Source of the DNA: Filosporella fistucella
Taxonomy: Eukaryota; Ascomycota; Leotiomycetes; Helotiales
Assembly: GCA_030077755.1 (NCBI GenBank)
Contig: JAQJZZ010000007.1
Location: forward strand, 310,001-374,000
DNA length: 64,000 nt
Direction: 5' to 3'
Shown: in pieces, positions 1 through 10,539 of the stretch
Numbering within the stretch: position 1 is the first letter of the stretch
Layout of the letters: every line of letters starts with the position of its first letter
Program-made: the position numbers and the translations under genes
Notes under the pieces: generated by a model
The model's database searches: none
Seen by the model: the letters and a program-made list of their open reading frames with translations, nothing else
What the model was told of the DNA's origin: nothing

Positions 1-27
1 CGCATGATAGATATATCACAGCTTATC

Positions 28-1091
28 TCAGTCTTCTTCTTTCTTCCTGTTATTCCGCCAAGTCCTCAAGCATTCTTTTCTCTGCCTCCTCGAACGCCTC
101 CAGTAAGTCTCATCCATTTCTTCGCCGCCACAGCTGCTACTTGTGACAGCATCAACATCATCCGCTGTACTTACTGTGAGTTCTGCAATTTGCTCCATGT
201 CATCCTCCCCTAGAACCACGCCGCCAGCAAAAATATCATCGGGGTGAAGCTGAAATGCATTCTCAGACATCGTCGCCTTTCCATCCCAGACTTTAAGCTC
301 TATCTTCAGTAACTGGAACCTCGCCGCCCAAACCATCCTTCCAAAAAGCTGGGACTCCACCTCAACTGATGTTCCCTGGTTTATTTCTACGGATGCTCCG
401 ACTGGCGCGGTGCACAGCGCTGTAACTGCTGCAGGATCGATTCCGAGTTTGAGACCGGTCTGCTTGCTTTTGACAGTATGGGACTTTGCATCCTCGAGCT
501 CAAGAAGGCCCGTCAACATCCAAATCTTGGGTGTCCTTGTCAAACCGGTTTTCATCATGATGTACTGACTCCTTGTCACCGATGTCCATAGCTGCAGCTT
601 AGACTTAGCCTCTTGATTTGCAAGGACTCGTGAAAGAAATATATTCGGGCTGGCCAGATCTATCAGCATATTGTGTGATGTTCTGCGATTTGGTTTACTC
701 TTTGAGCTCAATGCGACGCCCCTTCTCGGCCGAAATCACTTTCTTACTCTCGGTCCAAAACTGCGGACCAACTTCACCACCGCCAAGCACAAGCAGGTTG
801 ACCCCCTGGTTTCCATTCTTCGACGTGGTCAGATTGCCCTTCCAATCTCTGATATATGCCACATCGTTGAGCTCAGAGACACTTTAGCAATTAGAAATGG
901 CTCTCAGCTTCGACAAGATTCAGTGCGTTTAATGAAATAAGTGGTAGGTCCTACCTCAGGAGCGGAAAGGAGTGGTATTTTCTTTTCGTAGGATTTTCAT
1001 AACCTTCCAACACAAGGTGACCTAATGCTAGCTGTTCGGGCTCAAAGCCCCTTCCATATAGGAAATACGTCCCTTCTTCTGTATGTGGCAT
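28..1091 (-). CDS. Gasdermin-like pore-forming cell-death protein
   Basis: My model has three exons (955-1091, 748-881, 28-659) that join to an open frame of 300 residues, about the usual size of fungal gasdermin-like proteins. The N-terminal part carries the motifs YFLYGRGFEPEQL, YIRDWKGN and LGGGEVGPQFW. The middle part carries LASPNIFLSRVL and KIWMLTGLLELEDAK, followed by a strand-like segment MVWAARFQLLKIEL. This order resembles the beta-rich pore-forming domain of gasdermins. After the core comes an acidic linker and then a charged tail beginning near DETYWRRSRRQR. Known fungal family members (RCD-1, HET-Q1) are membrane-permeabilising and are activated when a protease removes the C-terminal tail. 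Here the head-to-head neighbour encodes a CHAT protease-like protein, which fits that scheme. The second intron (660-747) has a good GTAAG donor but a poor branch site; without it the frame breaks. Family assignment is from motif memory, not a search. Confidence 0.62.
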
Positions 1092-1532
1092 CTTGGAGAT
1101 TGAATGTAGAAGAAATTTTCGGTCGAGAGATATATTTGCGGCAGTTTGACGCTAAGTAAACTTAGTCTTAGAGCTGAGTTACTATTCCGCGTCTTCACAT
1201 GTGAGATTTCAGCCTCTACCTAGCAAAGACAGAGATGCTTTCCACCTCCGACAAATTGCAGCTGTTGCACGACCGTCGACCTGGAGGGCGTAAATATGAC
1301 CTATCATAGGGAATTTCTGCTGGCATCTTCCGAATGAAGCGTCGCATGACCGTCATAATTAGCTAATCCATATCTACACCCAGCTGAAAGTTTTACCACC
1401 CAGACCCAGCCATAGTCGTCATGGCCTTGTTTATCTTCCAAAAACTCCCACACCAGCCTGTCCCCAATGATTCTCTATGTCCGGTAAGTGCTAGAATCAA
1501 TTTCCAACTCACCATTATCTTAACCTGTATTG
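1092..1532. promoter_or_regulatory. Shared intergenic region of the divergent gasdermin-like/CHAT pair
   Basis: The two divergent genes are separated by about 440 bp between their first ATGs, or about 330 bp if the CHAT gene starts at 1421. The spacing is short enough that both genes could share control elements. No specific operator can be named. The right-hand part (1421-1547) may be a first exon and intron of the CHAT gene. Confidence 0.45.
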
Positions 1533-4500
1533 ATGGATCTGTTCGAGCTCTCACAATTATTTGGCGGTTCACTCTTTGCGGATGATTATCGAGGGGACTT
1601 CGAGCAGATATCTGCCTCAATCGAACGACATGAGACGAACAGCGGATACGGACACTCTCATGATCATCGTTTGCTACTCAAAAAGTTATTGCAGAAAGCA
1701 GTGTTTTGGACATTATCTGGAAATCATGCCAAGGCACGACAATGGCTACAAAGCTTGAGGCATCATTATGATAGCATTGACAGGCAGTGGGAGAGCCGTA
1801 TAAAATGCTACGAACTGCTCAACTTGGTCGATCGGCTCCATCCGCCAGCCATTCGGTTCCGCTCTCAACTCGGTAGTTCAGCAGCTATTATCTTTGAAGC
1901 TCAGAACCAACTGTTAGTCGACGAAATACTTTCATCCAGTTCAGAACATGGCAGTCTAGAACAGCTAGAGCTTTCAATGCCTCTTCGTATATACCAATAT
2001 AACCATTTTCTATGGACAATGCAATGTCAGCACCCTAAATATGCACGTCCGGAATTTGCATTGGGCAGCTCAGATATGTTGTCCCGTATTGGCAGCCCTT
2101 TTCCAGTCGGATATGTCGAATCAGCAATGCGGATGAACCTAGCTGGTATTGCTGGCTCACTGAAGCGACTTAGTTACGAGGCTGAGGTAGCCCGATTTCC
2201 GGAGATCCAAAACGATCTCCTAACAATGGTCATGGGGTTCTCTGAACAGAAACAAGATCTTGTTGGTGAGGCATTGTGCCTCATCAGCAAAGCAGACAAG
2301 CTAATTTCGCCGCCGTTCACGAGTCCACTTTCCCTTAACTTTATTGTTGAAGGAAAACTCACCGGAATGGTCGACGGTGTATGGGACTTCGAAGAGCCCA
2401 AATTTGCACTTCGAGCAAATGCAGAGGCTGAGTCTCACTACCAGAATGCCCTCCACCTGATGGAAGCCGCTGGAAGTCCGAGGGGCTGCGCCGCTGTGCT
2501 CTTGAGACAAGCGACTGTCCTCCACATGGAAGCGTTATTTCAAAGCCAGAGCCGAAAATCTCATGCCACGCAACAATTGAGTGAGGCGTCATCGAAACTG
2601 GAGGGGGCCCTTCTTGGATTTAGAGGAGACGAAGCCAATCTTTGTCTAGTGAACTGCCATCAAATCCTTCTCGAGATCAGCCAACATAACCTAAATGCGG
2701 ATGACAGTGCATTCTCAGTCGAGACCAGAGCGGCTGAAATTGGCCTATGGGGCAAGAGCGCTGAGAACACAGCGTTATCACAGTTCTGCGCACTTTTGAT
2801 GCTTCGATTTGGACGACGTATGTTCTTGGACCACTCCCACCTTGACGTCGCATTGCTCTGCGTTTCTTGTGCTAAGTCAGTTCTCAAGTCGTCCGATGAC
2901 AAACAATTTTATCTCCAAGCTATCTTGTCTGAGGCCGATTTGGTTCATTCATCCGGAAACTTTGCTCAGGCTGAGCTGATACTCCGCGAGGCTTGCAAAC
3001 CGTCATTGGATGTGGTTTTACAATATTTGAAAGAGCTTGGGCAAGCAAGCAGCACAGCTCAAACAAGCCTAAAAGGACCTACAGCGAACCTTCTTCTATT
3101 CTATGATAGAATTGCTTCCAAGATACTTATGAGTGCGGCTGATGCAAGCGCCCTGCAACTTTGGCGGGATGAGTATTCAAAATTGGAGTTTGAAGTAGGC
3201 GCAGATCGCTTCTTCGAAATGCCCCAAATATCTAGCTTCCGAGATACTGTTCATGCTTCAGGTAGCACGGCATCATCGCCATTGGATTTCGCCGCAATTC
3301 TGCAGGAACAAAATGAGAACAGGAGACTTGGGGAATTGTACAGCACGAAGTCTAATGCCGCCTATGCAGAACTCGAAATAGGGAATATCGATGGTTACGA
3401 TGGTCAACTTGCCAGCTTCCTGGCTTCAGTCGATTCCGTCAGAGCGTCGAAGGACCAAATTGCAACATTCAAGGTTATTGCTAATTCTTCGCTTGGATTT
3501 TTCAGCGAAGCCACTCGTTATTTCCCGCTAGCAGTTCCAAGACTCTTTGGATTGGAGGAGACAAGTGCCATCGAGACACTTCGTCGAGTCTCTTACCTCG
3601 GAGTGACTGTTGATAATTCCCTTCAGATGGATAGGAATCAGGCAGAAAGAGGAATTTCGCTGTCCTTTCTTTGTCATGACTGGACATCGGGACTAAGACT
3701 GTTGCACAACGCCAATCAATCAGTCCCTGGATACTTGAACATTAATGATGATACAGCAAGAGGCCACGACTGGAAGCTGGATTCATGGATTGGTGCTATA
3801 TACGAGCACAACAACCATTATGACGAGGCGCTCAGGTGGTATCTACGTGCACTGCATGTTATGGAGACGTACCGCAGCCGAAATGCGGATGCCGCCGCCC
3901 GGAGTGGATCTCAGTCGTCTATTCATGGTGCAGAGCTATTCTCCGGTTTAGTTCGAGTCTCTCTCAGCAAAGGGGCCCGCTCTTTACACTCTCGCCCAAA
4001 TTCCTGGGGACTTCCGACCAACAGCTGGTATGACCAGGCATTGATGTTCACGGAGCAGTCTTCAGCGAGAACGCTGCTTGAGTTTTTGATGTCGCAGCCG
4101 GAGCTTGTATATCAAAGTGAAAACGGTGCTGAAAAGTTGGAGCAATGGGCGGAGTACACTTATGTCAATCGTCAAATCACTGACCTGAGCACCATACCAG
4201 GTCAGCAAGAGTCGGAAGCGGTCAAGACAGAGTTGGCCTCATTGAGAAAGCAGCTAAACAAGATCAAGGACAATCAAGCAGTTGCTAGGCAACTGCCGAA
4301 AACGACACAAGCTTTGCTGCAAGCGTCACGTTTCAACATCTCCATGAAATCATTGCTCGCCGCTATTCCTCATAAAGCCGCCGTTATTGAGATTAACATG
4401 TCTCGGAGTGGCATTGTCGTTTTCTGCGTAACGCGTACAGGCATCCAACGGGTCCATCAGAGTGGAACAACCATCATCCAAATGAGGCGACTTATTTTGA

Positions 4501-5690
4501 AGTACTTGGAAGAGATTTCAAAGTATCAAAAAATGATTGCCAAACCATCGTCCCGGCTGGCCACTTCGACAGCGTTACCAATGCCAGACTCTGTCGAGGA
4601 TCTCAATTATAAGTCGGCTCGTATCTCGGACGAAATCATTGCCCCATTCACCAATATCATTGCTGAGAAAGAACATGTCATATTTGTTCCATCTGGGGAA
4701 TTCAATGTTTTCCCTCTAAGTGCTTTGATGTATGAAGGGCAGCCGTTGTTTGTCTCCAGAGCTGTCTCGCAGGTCCCCAGCTTTGCCACCCTGGCTCAGC
4801 TCACTTCGAGGGCTCTGCCTAAGACCCCGCTTGTCGTTTCGACAATTTTCAACACACATGAGCGAAAGAAGGTCGGTCCAATACCGAAGGCACCAGAGCG
4901 GTCACCGAATGCACTAAAGCCGATGCTGAATGCACCAGTACCCACTCCTATGGTTGGCGTGAGTGCTCTTCTCACGTCGCAACTTTTCGGTTCATATCCC
5001 ATCTACGCTCCTGATTTGACGGAGGAGGATTTCCACTCAACTTACAACAAGTCTGACATTGTGGTCTTGTCCACACATGGTATAAGAAGCCAGTACTCGC
5101 CATGGCAGTCTTACATCAAGCTTGCAAGAGACTTTCGGGTTATGGAATTAGTAAAATTCAGAACCCATGCGGCTTTGGTCATCTTTGGTGCCTGCTTGTC
5201 CGGCATGGGGCGTGTGACAGCTGGTAATGATATTCATGGATTCTCGCATGCTGTCCTTCAATCCGGTGCACAGACTTACATGGGTGCCCTCTGGAGCGTC
5301 AGTGACTACACTACCATGTTGCTACTGCTCGCCTTTTTCCGAAAAGTGGCAGACGCAAAAAGCAACATTAGTCTAGCAGACTGTTGGCAGCATGCGCAGA
5401 AAGTTCTCTATTCCCTCGACAGTACTACAGCTTTGGACATGCTCAAGCAAATTGAAAATGAATTGGATAGGCTTAAAGCCGATGGGGTGAGTACAGCGCC
5501 TCTCGGAAATGACGAGAATGGCAAGAGGCAGCTCTTGCGGATGATCAAGGATATGCAAGACGGGGTATTAAAGACCAACTTCAAACATCCGTACTACTGG
5601 GCGCCCTTTGGTCTGGTAGGCAACGGTGGACTATGTCTTTACGGAGAGAACTACTCTGAACTTCGAGCGGCTGCTGGCTCTGCGACATAG
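1533..5690 (+). CDS. TPR-CHAT caspase-like protease, probable partner of the gasdermin-like protein
   Basis: An uninterrupted frame encodes about 1385 residues. Roughly the first 900 are helical, Leu/Ala-rich repeats of TPR type, for example around the AEAESHYQNALHLMEAAG and WYLRALHVME segments. A charged helical segment follows, and from about residue 960 a CHAT domain (caspase HetF associated with TPRs). The CHAT catalytic pair is visible as His in VVLSTHG (about residue 1182) and Cys in LVIFGACLSG (about residue 1221); the later GALWSVSD motif is also typical. CHAT domains are clan CD cysteine peptidases, and TPR repeats usually sense a ligand or partner. The gene lies head-to-head with a gasdermin-like gene, so a plausible role is triggering pore formation by cleavage. 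An alternative first exon at 1421-1483 with a GTAAGT donor, spliced to 1548, would replace the first five residues with 21 others in frame. Confidence 0.82.
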   Translation: MDLFELSQLFGGSLFADDYRGDFEQISASIERHETNSGYGHSHDHRLLLKKLLQKAVFWTLSGNHAKARQWLQSLRHHYDSIDRQWESRIKCYELLNLVDRLHPPAIRFRSQLGSSAAIIFEAQNQLLVDEILSSSSEHGSLEQLELSMPLRIYQYNHFLWTMQCQHPKYARPEFALGSSDMLSRIGSPFPVGYVESAMRMNLAGIAGSLKRLSYEAEVARFPEIQNDLLTMVMGFSEQKQDLVGEALCLISKADKLISPPFTSPLSLNFIVEGKLTGMVDGVWDFEEPKFALRANAEAESHYQNALHLMEAAGSPRGCAAVLLRQATVLHMEALFQSQSRKSHATQQLSEASSKLEGALLGFRGDEANLCLVNCHQILLEISQHNLNADDSAFSVETRAAEIGLWGKSAENTALSQFCALLMLRFGRRMFLDHSHLDVALLCVSCAKSVLKSSDDKQFYLQAILSEADLVHSSGNFAQAELILREACKPSLDVVLQYLKELGQASSTAQTSLKGPTANLLLFYDRIASKILMSAADASALQLWRDEYSKLEFEVGADRFFEMPQISSFRDTVHASGSTASSPLDFAAILQEQNENRRLGELYSTKSNAAYAELEIGNIDGYDGQLASFLASVDSVRASKDQIATFKVIANSSLGFFSEATRYFPLAVPRLFGLEETSAIETLRRVSYLGVTVDNSLQMDRNQAERGISLSFLCHDWTSGLRLLHNANQSVPGYLNINDDTARGHDWKLDSWIGAIYEHNNHYDEALRWYLRALHVMETYRSRNADAAARSGSQSSIHGAELFSGLVRVSLSKGARSLHSRPNSWGLPTNSWYDQALMFTEQSSARTLLEFLMSQPELVYQSENGAEKLEQWAEYTYVNRQITDLSTIPGQQESEAVKTELASLRKQLNKIKDNQAVARQLPKTTQALLQASRFNISMKSLLAAIPHKAAVIEINMSRSGIVVFCVTRTGIQRVHQSGTTIIQMRRLILKYLEEISKYQKMIAKPSSRLATSTALPMPDSVEDLNYKSARISDEIIAPFTNIIAEKEHVIFVPSGEFNVFPLSALMYEGQPLFVSRAVSQVPSFATLAQLTSRALPKTPLVVSTIFNTHERKKVGPIPKAPERSPNALKPMLNAPVPTPMVGVSALLTSQLFGSYPIYAPDLTEEDFHSTYNKSDIVVLSTHGIRSQYSPWQSYIKLARDFRVMELVKFRTHAALVIFGACLSGMGRVTAGNDIHGFSHAVLQSGAQTYMGALWSVSDYTTMLLLLAFFRKVADAKSNISLADCWQHAQKVLYSLDSTTALDMLKQIENELDRLKADGVSTAPLGNDENGKRQLLRMIKDMQDGVLKTNFKHPYYWAPFGLVGNGGLCLYGENYSELRAAAGSAT

Positions 5691-7092
5691 CATCACCCTT
5701 TGCAGAGAAGAAGCCATGAATCCCGGCTTTCTCCTCGAGGTAGCGAGCTTGGAGCTATACTTACGAGATAGAGATGCCACTGCATATTCATGTGCTGAAG
5801 GATCCCATGATATCTGACGTGATTCTCCTGCCTCGTTGAGGGAGGACTACTCTGTAGTGACAACCACTTTATCAATGTTGCAGCCGAATTTTTCCCTGTT
5901 AGCGTCAGAACTGTATGGTGGTGTTTCAATATAGTTTTAGTTCCCATGTCTGAGTCTATTTCATCGTCGGAATTGTTGATAAATTGTTAGCGTGCTCAGG
6001 GATGTGTGAGGTGCAGGTCGAATGAGTATTATTGTTGCTGGGGTCCTTACAAAGAATATGCTGAAGCCAGCATCATTATTTCACTAATCGCCTTATCAAT
6101 CTGGTGATTTTGCGGTGGAATATTGTATGAATTTGTCAGGAGGACGAAATAGGTGATCTGGGGCTTGCCAGAAAATTGCGACGCGGCTATGATCTGTCTG
6201 GTTCCTGGATTCCTTTTAACGTTAATGATAATTCTTTCAACATGAATGATAACTGAGAAATATGTTTTGAATTCATTGGTCTTCGTGAAGTCAAATATGA
6301 GATCTTAGGTTTCGATTCTCGGATCCAGGAATTGGGAATTGGCATCCGTGAATCAAGCCCTTGGTGAAAGGCGAAATGTATGAGGTTTAGTAGTCTTTGG
6401 AGGTTGTTAATTCTGTTGTGCTGAAAGCTGTTTAGATAGTCCGATTCTCCTCAGTCTGTGGCTGTACTTTATGTGACAGATACAGCAGTGTAATATACTA
6501 TAATCCAAAATAACTCTGGTTTCGCATTGACAGAGCTTAAAAGTGAAGCCGATTTTACGAACCACAGCAGACTTGGACACCCTGTCTCGCCTGTAATCAT
6601 AGGGTCGATGGGGCCTCGCTTCAACGCACCACTGATAGGCATGCCAGAATCCAGGGGACAGGGTCTCCAAAAGCTTTAATTTCTCTGCATTACTCAATTT
6701 CGCGACTTCGCTGCACACAGGTCGCGTTAAGATCAATTGATTCTATTCATACGAAAATCTAGCTTGATTATGGAGATAATCACCGCTGCCAAGTTACTCG
6801 AGTGGCCTTAACTATCAGGTGCCTGGAGCAGATCATCATAGGTATCTACCAAGGTACCATGCAATACGAGCCTGCCAAGTCTTCTTTTGCCCTCGTATCG
6901 TGACGAGGGGACAGAAATAAAACTTTATTTGGATAGACTTCGGAAGTTCGGTGCAGTCTCCATATTTATTTGGATACTTGGATTCTTCTGCAGGACATAT
7001 AAGGGATTCATCGCTTCTAATCATGAGATCTACGTCAGGACGGCTTCATTCCTCGAGCACATCAATTGAATAGGGAACCTTCTTCAACCACA
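5691..7092. other. Intergenic, no supported gene
   Basis: About 1.4 kb of A/T-leaning DNA between the CHAT gene and the serine protease. Only short open frames without recognisable domains or splice structure are present. It should hold the 3' end of the CHAT transcript and the promoter of the protease; CAAT- and TATA-like strings occur but none is decisive. Confidence 0.6.
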
Positions 7093-7975
7093 ATGTCTTT
7101 CATTTACAGACTATGGCTTGCGATAGCGTTTCTGCCATTCAACCTGGCAGCTCCAAATCCGAGCAAGATTTCGTCTCGAGTTACAGGTGGTAGTCTCGCC
7201 GAGCCAGGAGAATTTCCCTTCCTTGTTGCCCCTCAGCGCAACGGGCTTCAATGGTGTGCTGGTACCTTACTCAACAACTTTACAGTACTTACCGCTGCTC
7301 ATTGCTCGATCACCATCCCACCTGAAGACGTTACAATCCGTGCAGGCTCCACTGTACGTATGCTCCGAGCCAGAAAACATGAGATATAAACTGATTGTGG
7401 GAATAGTACTGGCATTCTGGTGGTATTGTCGCAAATATCACAGAGATTAAGATTCATCCTTTATACAGACCCACATTGGGGCTTTACGAGTAAGTTCCCC
7501 CAACACCGAATTGTTTACAAACATATATTGAAACAATTTTCTGTATAGCGTTGCCATCTGGCATCTAGCAATCCCGATTCAGCCTTCAGAAACAATCAGC
7601 TATGCGTCCCTCGCCACTCAAGGCGAAGACCCAGCTGTTGGACTGAACGCTATAACGGTCGGCTGGGGCAACACAGCTGATAACCAGACCACGGAAGGAT
7701 CAAATGAGTTGAGATGGGTCAGTGTCCCGATTGTTTCGCGGCAAGATTGCTCTATATATGGCCAAGTCTCTTCCAACGAGCTTTGCGCCGGTGGAGAAGA
7801 AGGGAAAGGCAGTTGTCCGAACGACTCCGGTGGACCAATTCTAAATGCAGAAACGCGCGAGGTACTGGGTACGGTGCACTCTGGTGGTGGGTGTGGTCTA
7901 AAAGGGGTGCCGATTGTATATACCAATCTGGGAACTTTGGGCGACTGGGTGCGTCAGAATATTTGGTCTGCTTGA
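7093..7975 (+). CDS. Secreted trypsin-fold serine protease (family S1)
   Basis: Three exons (7093-7353, 7407-7489, 7549-7975) encode 256 residues. Residues 1-20 form a signal peptide ending near NLAAP; a short propeptide runs up to SSRVTGG, where chymotrypsin-fold enzymes are activated by cleavage. The catalytic triad is His70 (TAAHC), Asp115 (YDVAIW, built across the second intron) and Ser208 (NDSGGP). Residue 202, which corresponds to chymotrypsin position 189, is Gly rather than the Asp of trypsins, so cleavage after Lys/Arg is not expected; chymotrypsin- or elastase-like preference is an inference. The usual Gly just before Asp-Ser (position 193, oxyanion hole) is Asn206, which is unusual. 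The protein is probably extracellular and acts on host or substrate protein, or on the fungus's own secreted proteins. Confidence 0.9.
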
Positions 7976-8734
7976 TGATAGGAATTGAAGAAGTGGGTAG
8001 ATAGAGCTTTCTATGCAGGAACGTATCATCGGGTCATTCAAAACCAATTATCGTTCTAGAGCGCCTGGAAAGTTTGGACTGATATTGAGTTGTGGAAAAT
8101 GACTCAACGCCCGTTGAGATTGAGGTTGCGTCGTGTTTGGTTGAAGAATTTATACACAAATTTTCCAGACCTGAGAAGAGAAGTATAGAACAAACTGAGC
8201 TTCTTATAGAAATAAGCGCCAGTTGTGTCATATGATCACGTTTTGAATTATGTTTGGGTCTCGGTGGATGGTGAAAAGCATCGTACAGAATTTATGGAGG
8301 GTTCAAATTGCCAAGAAAAGCCACAAATGGCCTAAAAGACTTTCGCAGTGAGTCATACTGCTATGTGAAATACTTTTATCAATAAATCTCGTCGTATTTA
8401 TGTCAACATATCAGTTTGGGGTCAATTGGAATTGGAATTCCTTCACAGCAATTCTGTAGGGTGCTTTATATCTAAGGAGTCTTTTTTTGGTGGTGGTGAT
8501 AATCATCAAAATAAGCGATATCAGTCCTGAATTCTGACCGCCACTACTGCACTGCTTCGCCGCAGATGTGAGTGATTAGTGCCTCGGCAGCTTAGGTTTC
8601 AGCCTGATGCATCTCACAGGCGAAGTCTGAGAATTAATGACGACATGTGTTTGATGTGTCCGTTCTTTCATAAACCCTCTTTCAACGCCTCTCATCGCGT
8701 CCTCCCCATATAGGTACCATCGTATCTCCACGTG
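7976..8734. other. Intergenic, no supported gene
   Basis: About 760 bp between the S1 protease and the mannosidase. I see no coding sequence or RNA gene; it should contain the protease 3' UTR and the mannosidase promoter. Confidence 0.6.
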
Positions 8735-10539
8735 ATGGTCAGGATGCGGATAATACGAAAACGAATCCTCTCTTTGCGACGCGCATTCAGGAAGCACTTC
8801 ATCGCGTCAGCCATTCTTCTCCTGCTTGCCATTTGGTTCGTAACTGGAATCCTGTTCCCTCGAGCACCATCACGACCGAAATGGGCGAATCGCGCAGTCA
8901 CGCCTGCTCAACGAGCCGAGGTCGTCAAAGATATGTTTAAGTTTGCCTGGAAGGGTTATTACAAACATGCCTTTCCTAATGATGAACTCGTACCCTTTTG
9001 GAATTGGTATGGCAATTCCAGGTACGTGGCTCTCTCCGACGTGACAGTAATTCTCATTGGCCCTTATGCACCCTTCGCCTGACTGCCTTCCATTCTAACA
9101 GCAAATATTAGAAATGGGTGGGGTGCGACGGCCGTAGAGGCGTTGGGCACCGCAGCCATTATGGATATCCCTGAGATCGTAGACCAGATACTAGATTTTA
9201 TACCTACAATCGATTTCACAAAAAGCGACGATCCAGTAGACTTGTTTGAAACAACAATCCGCTATCTGGGAGGTATGCTTTCAGCATACGAGTTACTCAA
9301 AGGTCCTATGCATCATTTGGCTCAAAATAAGGTGAGCAAGCGGTCAAGAGAATCGCTGCTCATTCGACACACTAACATGTCCAGCCAGAAAATGTTGAAG
9401 CACTTTTAACCCAATCGACTACTATAGCCAACACCCTTAAATTTGCATTCGATACCCCTACAGGAATTCCATGGAAAAAGCTTCACCTGGACAAGCATGT
9501 GCCAACTGAACCTACTATAAATACGGCTGGTTCAGTTGGGACGTTAGTCCTTGAATGGACTCGACTTTCTGATATTACAGGCGATAGACAATACGCTGTC
9601 CTCGTTGATAAAGCGATGGGATACCTGCTTGATCCAAAACCACGGATGACTGAACCGTACCCAGGCATCATAGGAACTTGGATCAATGTGGATAGTGGCG
9701 AGTTCACAGATGCTTGGGGGACGTGGGGTGGGGGTGGAGACTCATTTTATGAGTATCTAATTAAGATGTTTGTGTATGATCAGGCTCGCTTTGACTTGAA
9801 CAAGGAGAGATGGATTAGGGCTATCGACTCAACTATTGATCATGTTTCCGAGACACCACAGGGAGGAAACCTGACTCTCCTCTCTCATACCACCGGCAGG
9901 AGTCTAGACCACGAGTCTGGTCATCTCCAGTGCTTTGCAGGCGGCAACTTCATCCTCGGTGGCAAAATTCTGAATATAACTCGCTATGTCGACTTCGGTC
10001 TCAGAGTCACAGAAACCTGCCACGAAATGTACACTCGCACAGCGACGGGAATCGGACCAGAAACGATCATTTGGCCGCCCGCAAGAATGACACCAGAACA
10101 AGAGGAACAGTTCAAGACCCTTGGTTTTGGCATCACGAATGCTCATTACGATCTCCGACCCGAAACAGTGGAGAGCTACTACTACGCTTACCGCGTGACA
10201 AAGGATCGAAAATATCAAGATTGGGCCTGGGAAGCATTCGTTTCCATCGTGGCTCATACTAAAACGAGGAATGGATTTTCCCCAATAAGCAATGTTAATA
10301 AAGTGGGTGGTGGAATGAAACGAGGCAAGCAAGAAAGCTTCTTGTTCTCGGAACTGTTTAAATACTTATATCTCATATTTGCTGAGGCGAGTGAAGATTT
10401 CTTATTTCCAGCGTTGTTTCGCTTCCTCGCTAACATGAACGTGCAGGACAGTGAGATCCAGGTCAAATATGAAGGGTGGGATGAGTGGGTGTTCAGCACT
10501 GAGGGTCATCCCCTGAGAGTCTCTAGGACTGCGGCGTAG
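8735..10539 (+). CDS. Class I alpha-1,2-mannosidase, GH47, type II membrane protein
   Basis: Three exons (8735-9021, 9112-9331, 9385-10539) encode 553 residues. A short basic cytosolic tail precedes one membrane anchor at about residues 23-42, so the enzyme should face the lumen of the ER or Golgi. GH47 signatures appear in order: [63 protein letters not shown], and the C-terminal STEGHPLRV, whose Thr normally binds the catalytic calcium. The family trims alpha-1,2-linked mannose from N-glycans. Several positions differ from textbook sequences (VEALGTA for the common IDALDTL), so this may be one of the divergent fungal GH47 paralogues rather than the core processing enzyme. Both introns fall on codon-compatible boundaries. 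Confidence 0.9.

Noticed and set aside
6407..6736. Open frame of 109 codons on the minus strand
   Set aside because: No domain, no splice continuity and no composition difference from surrounding intergenic DNA.
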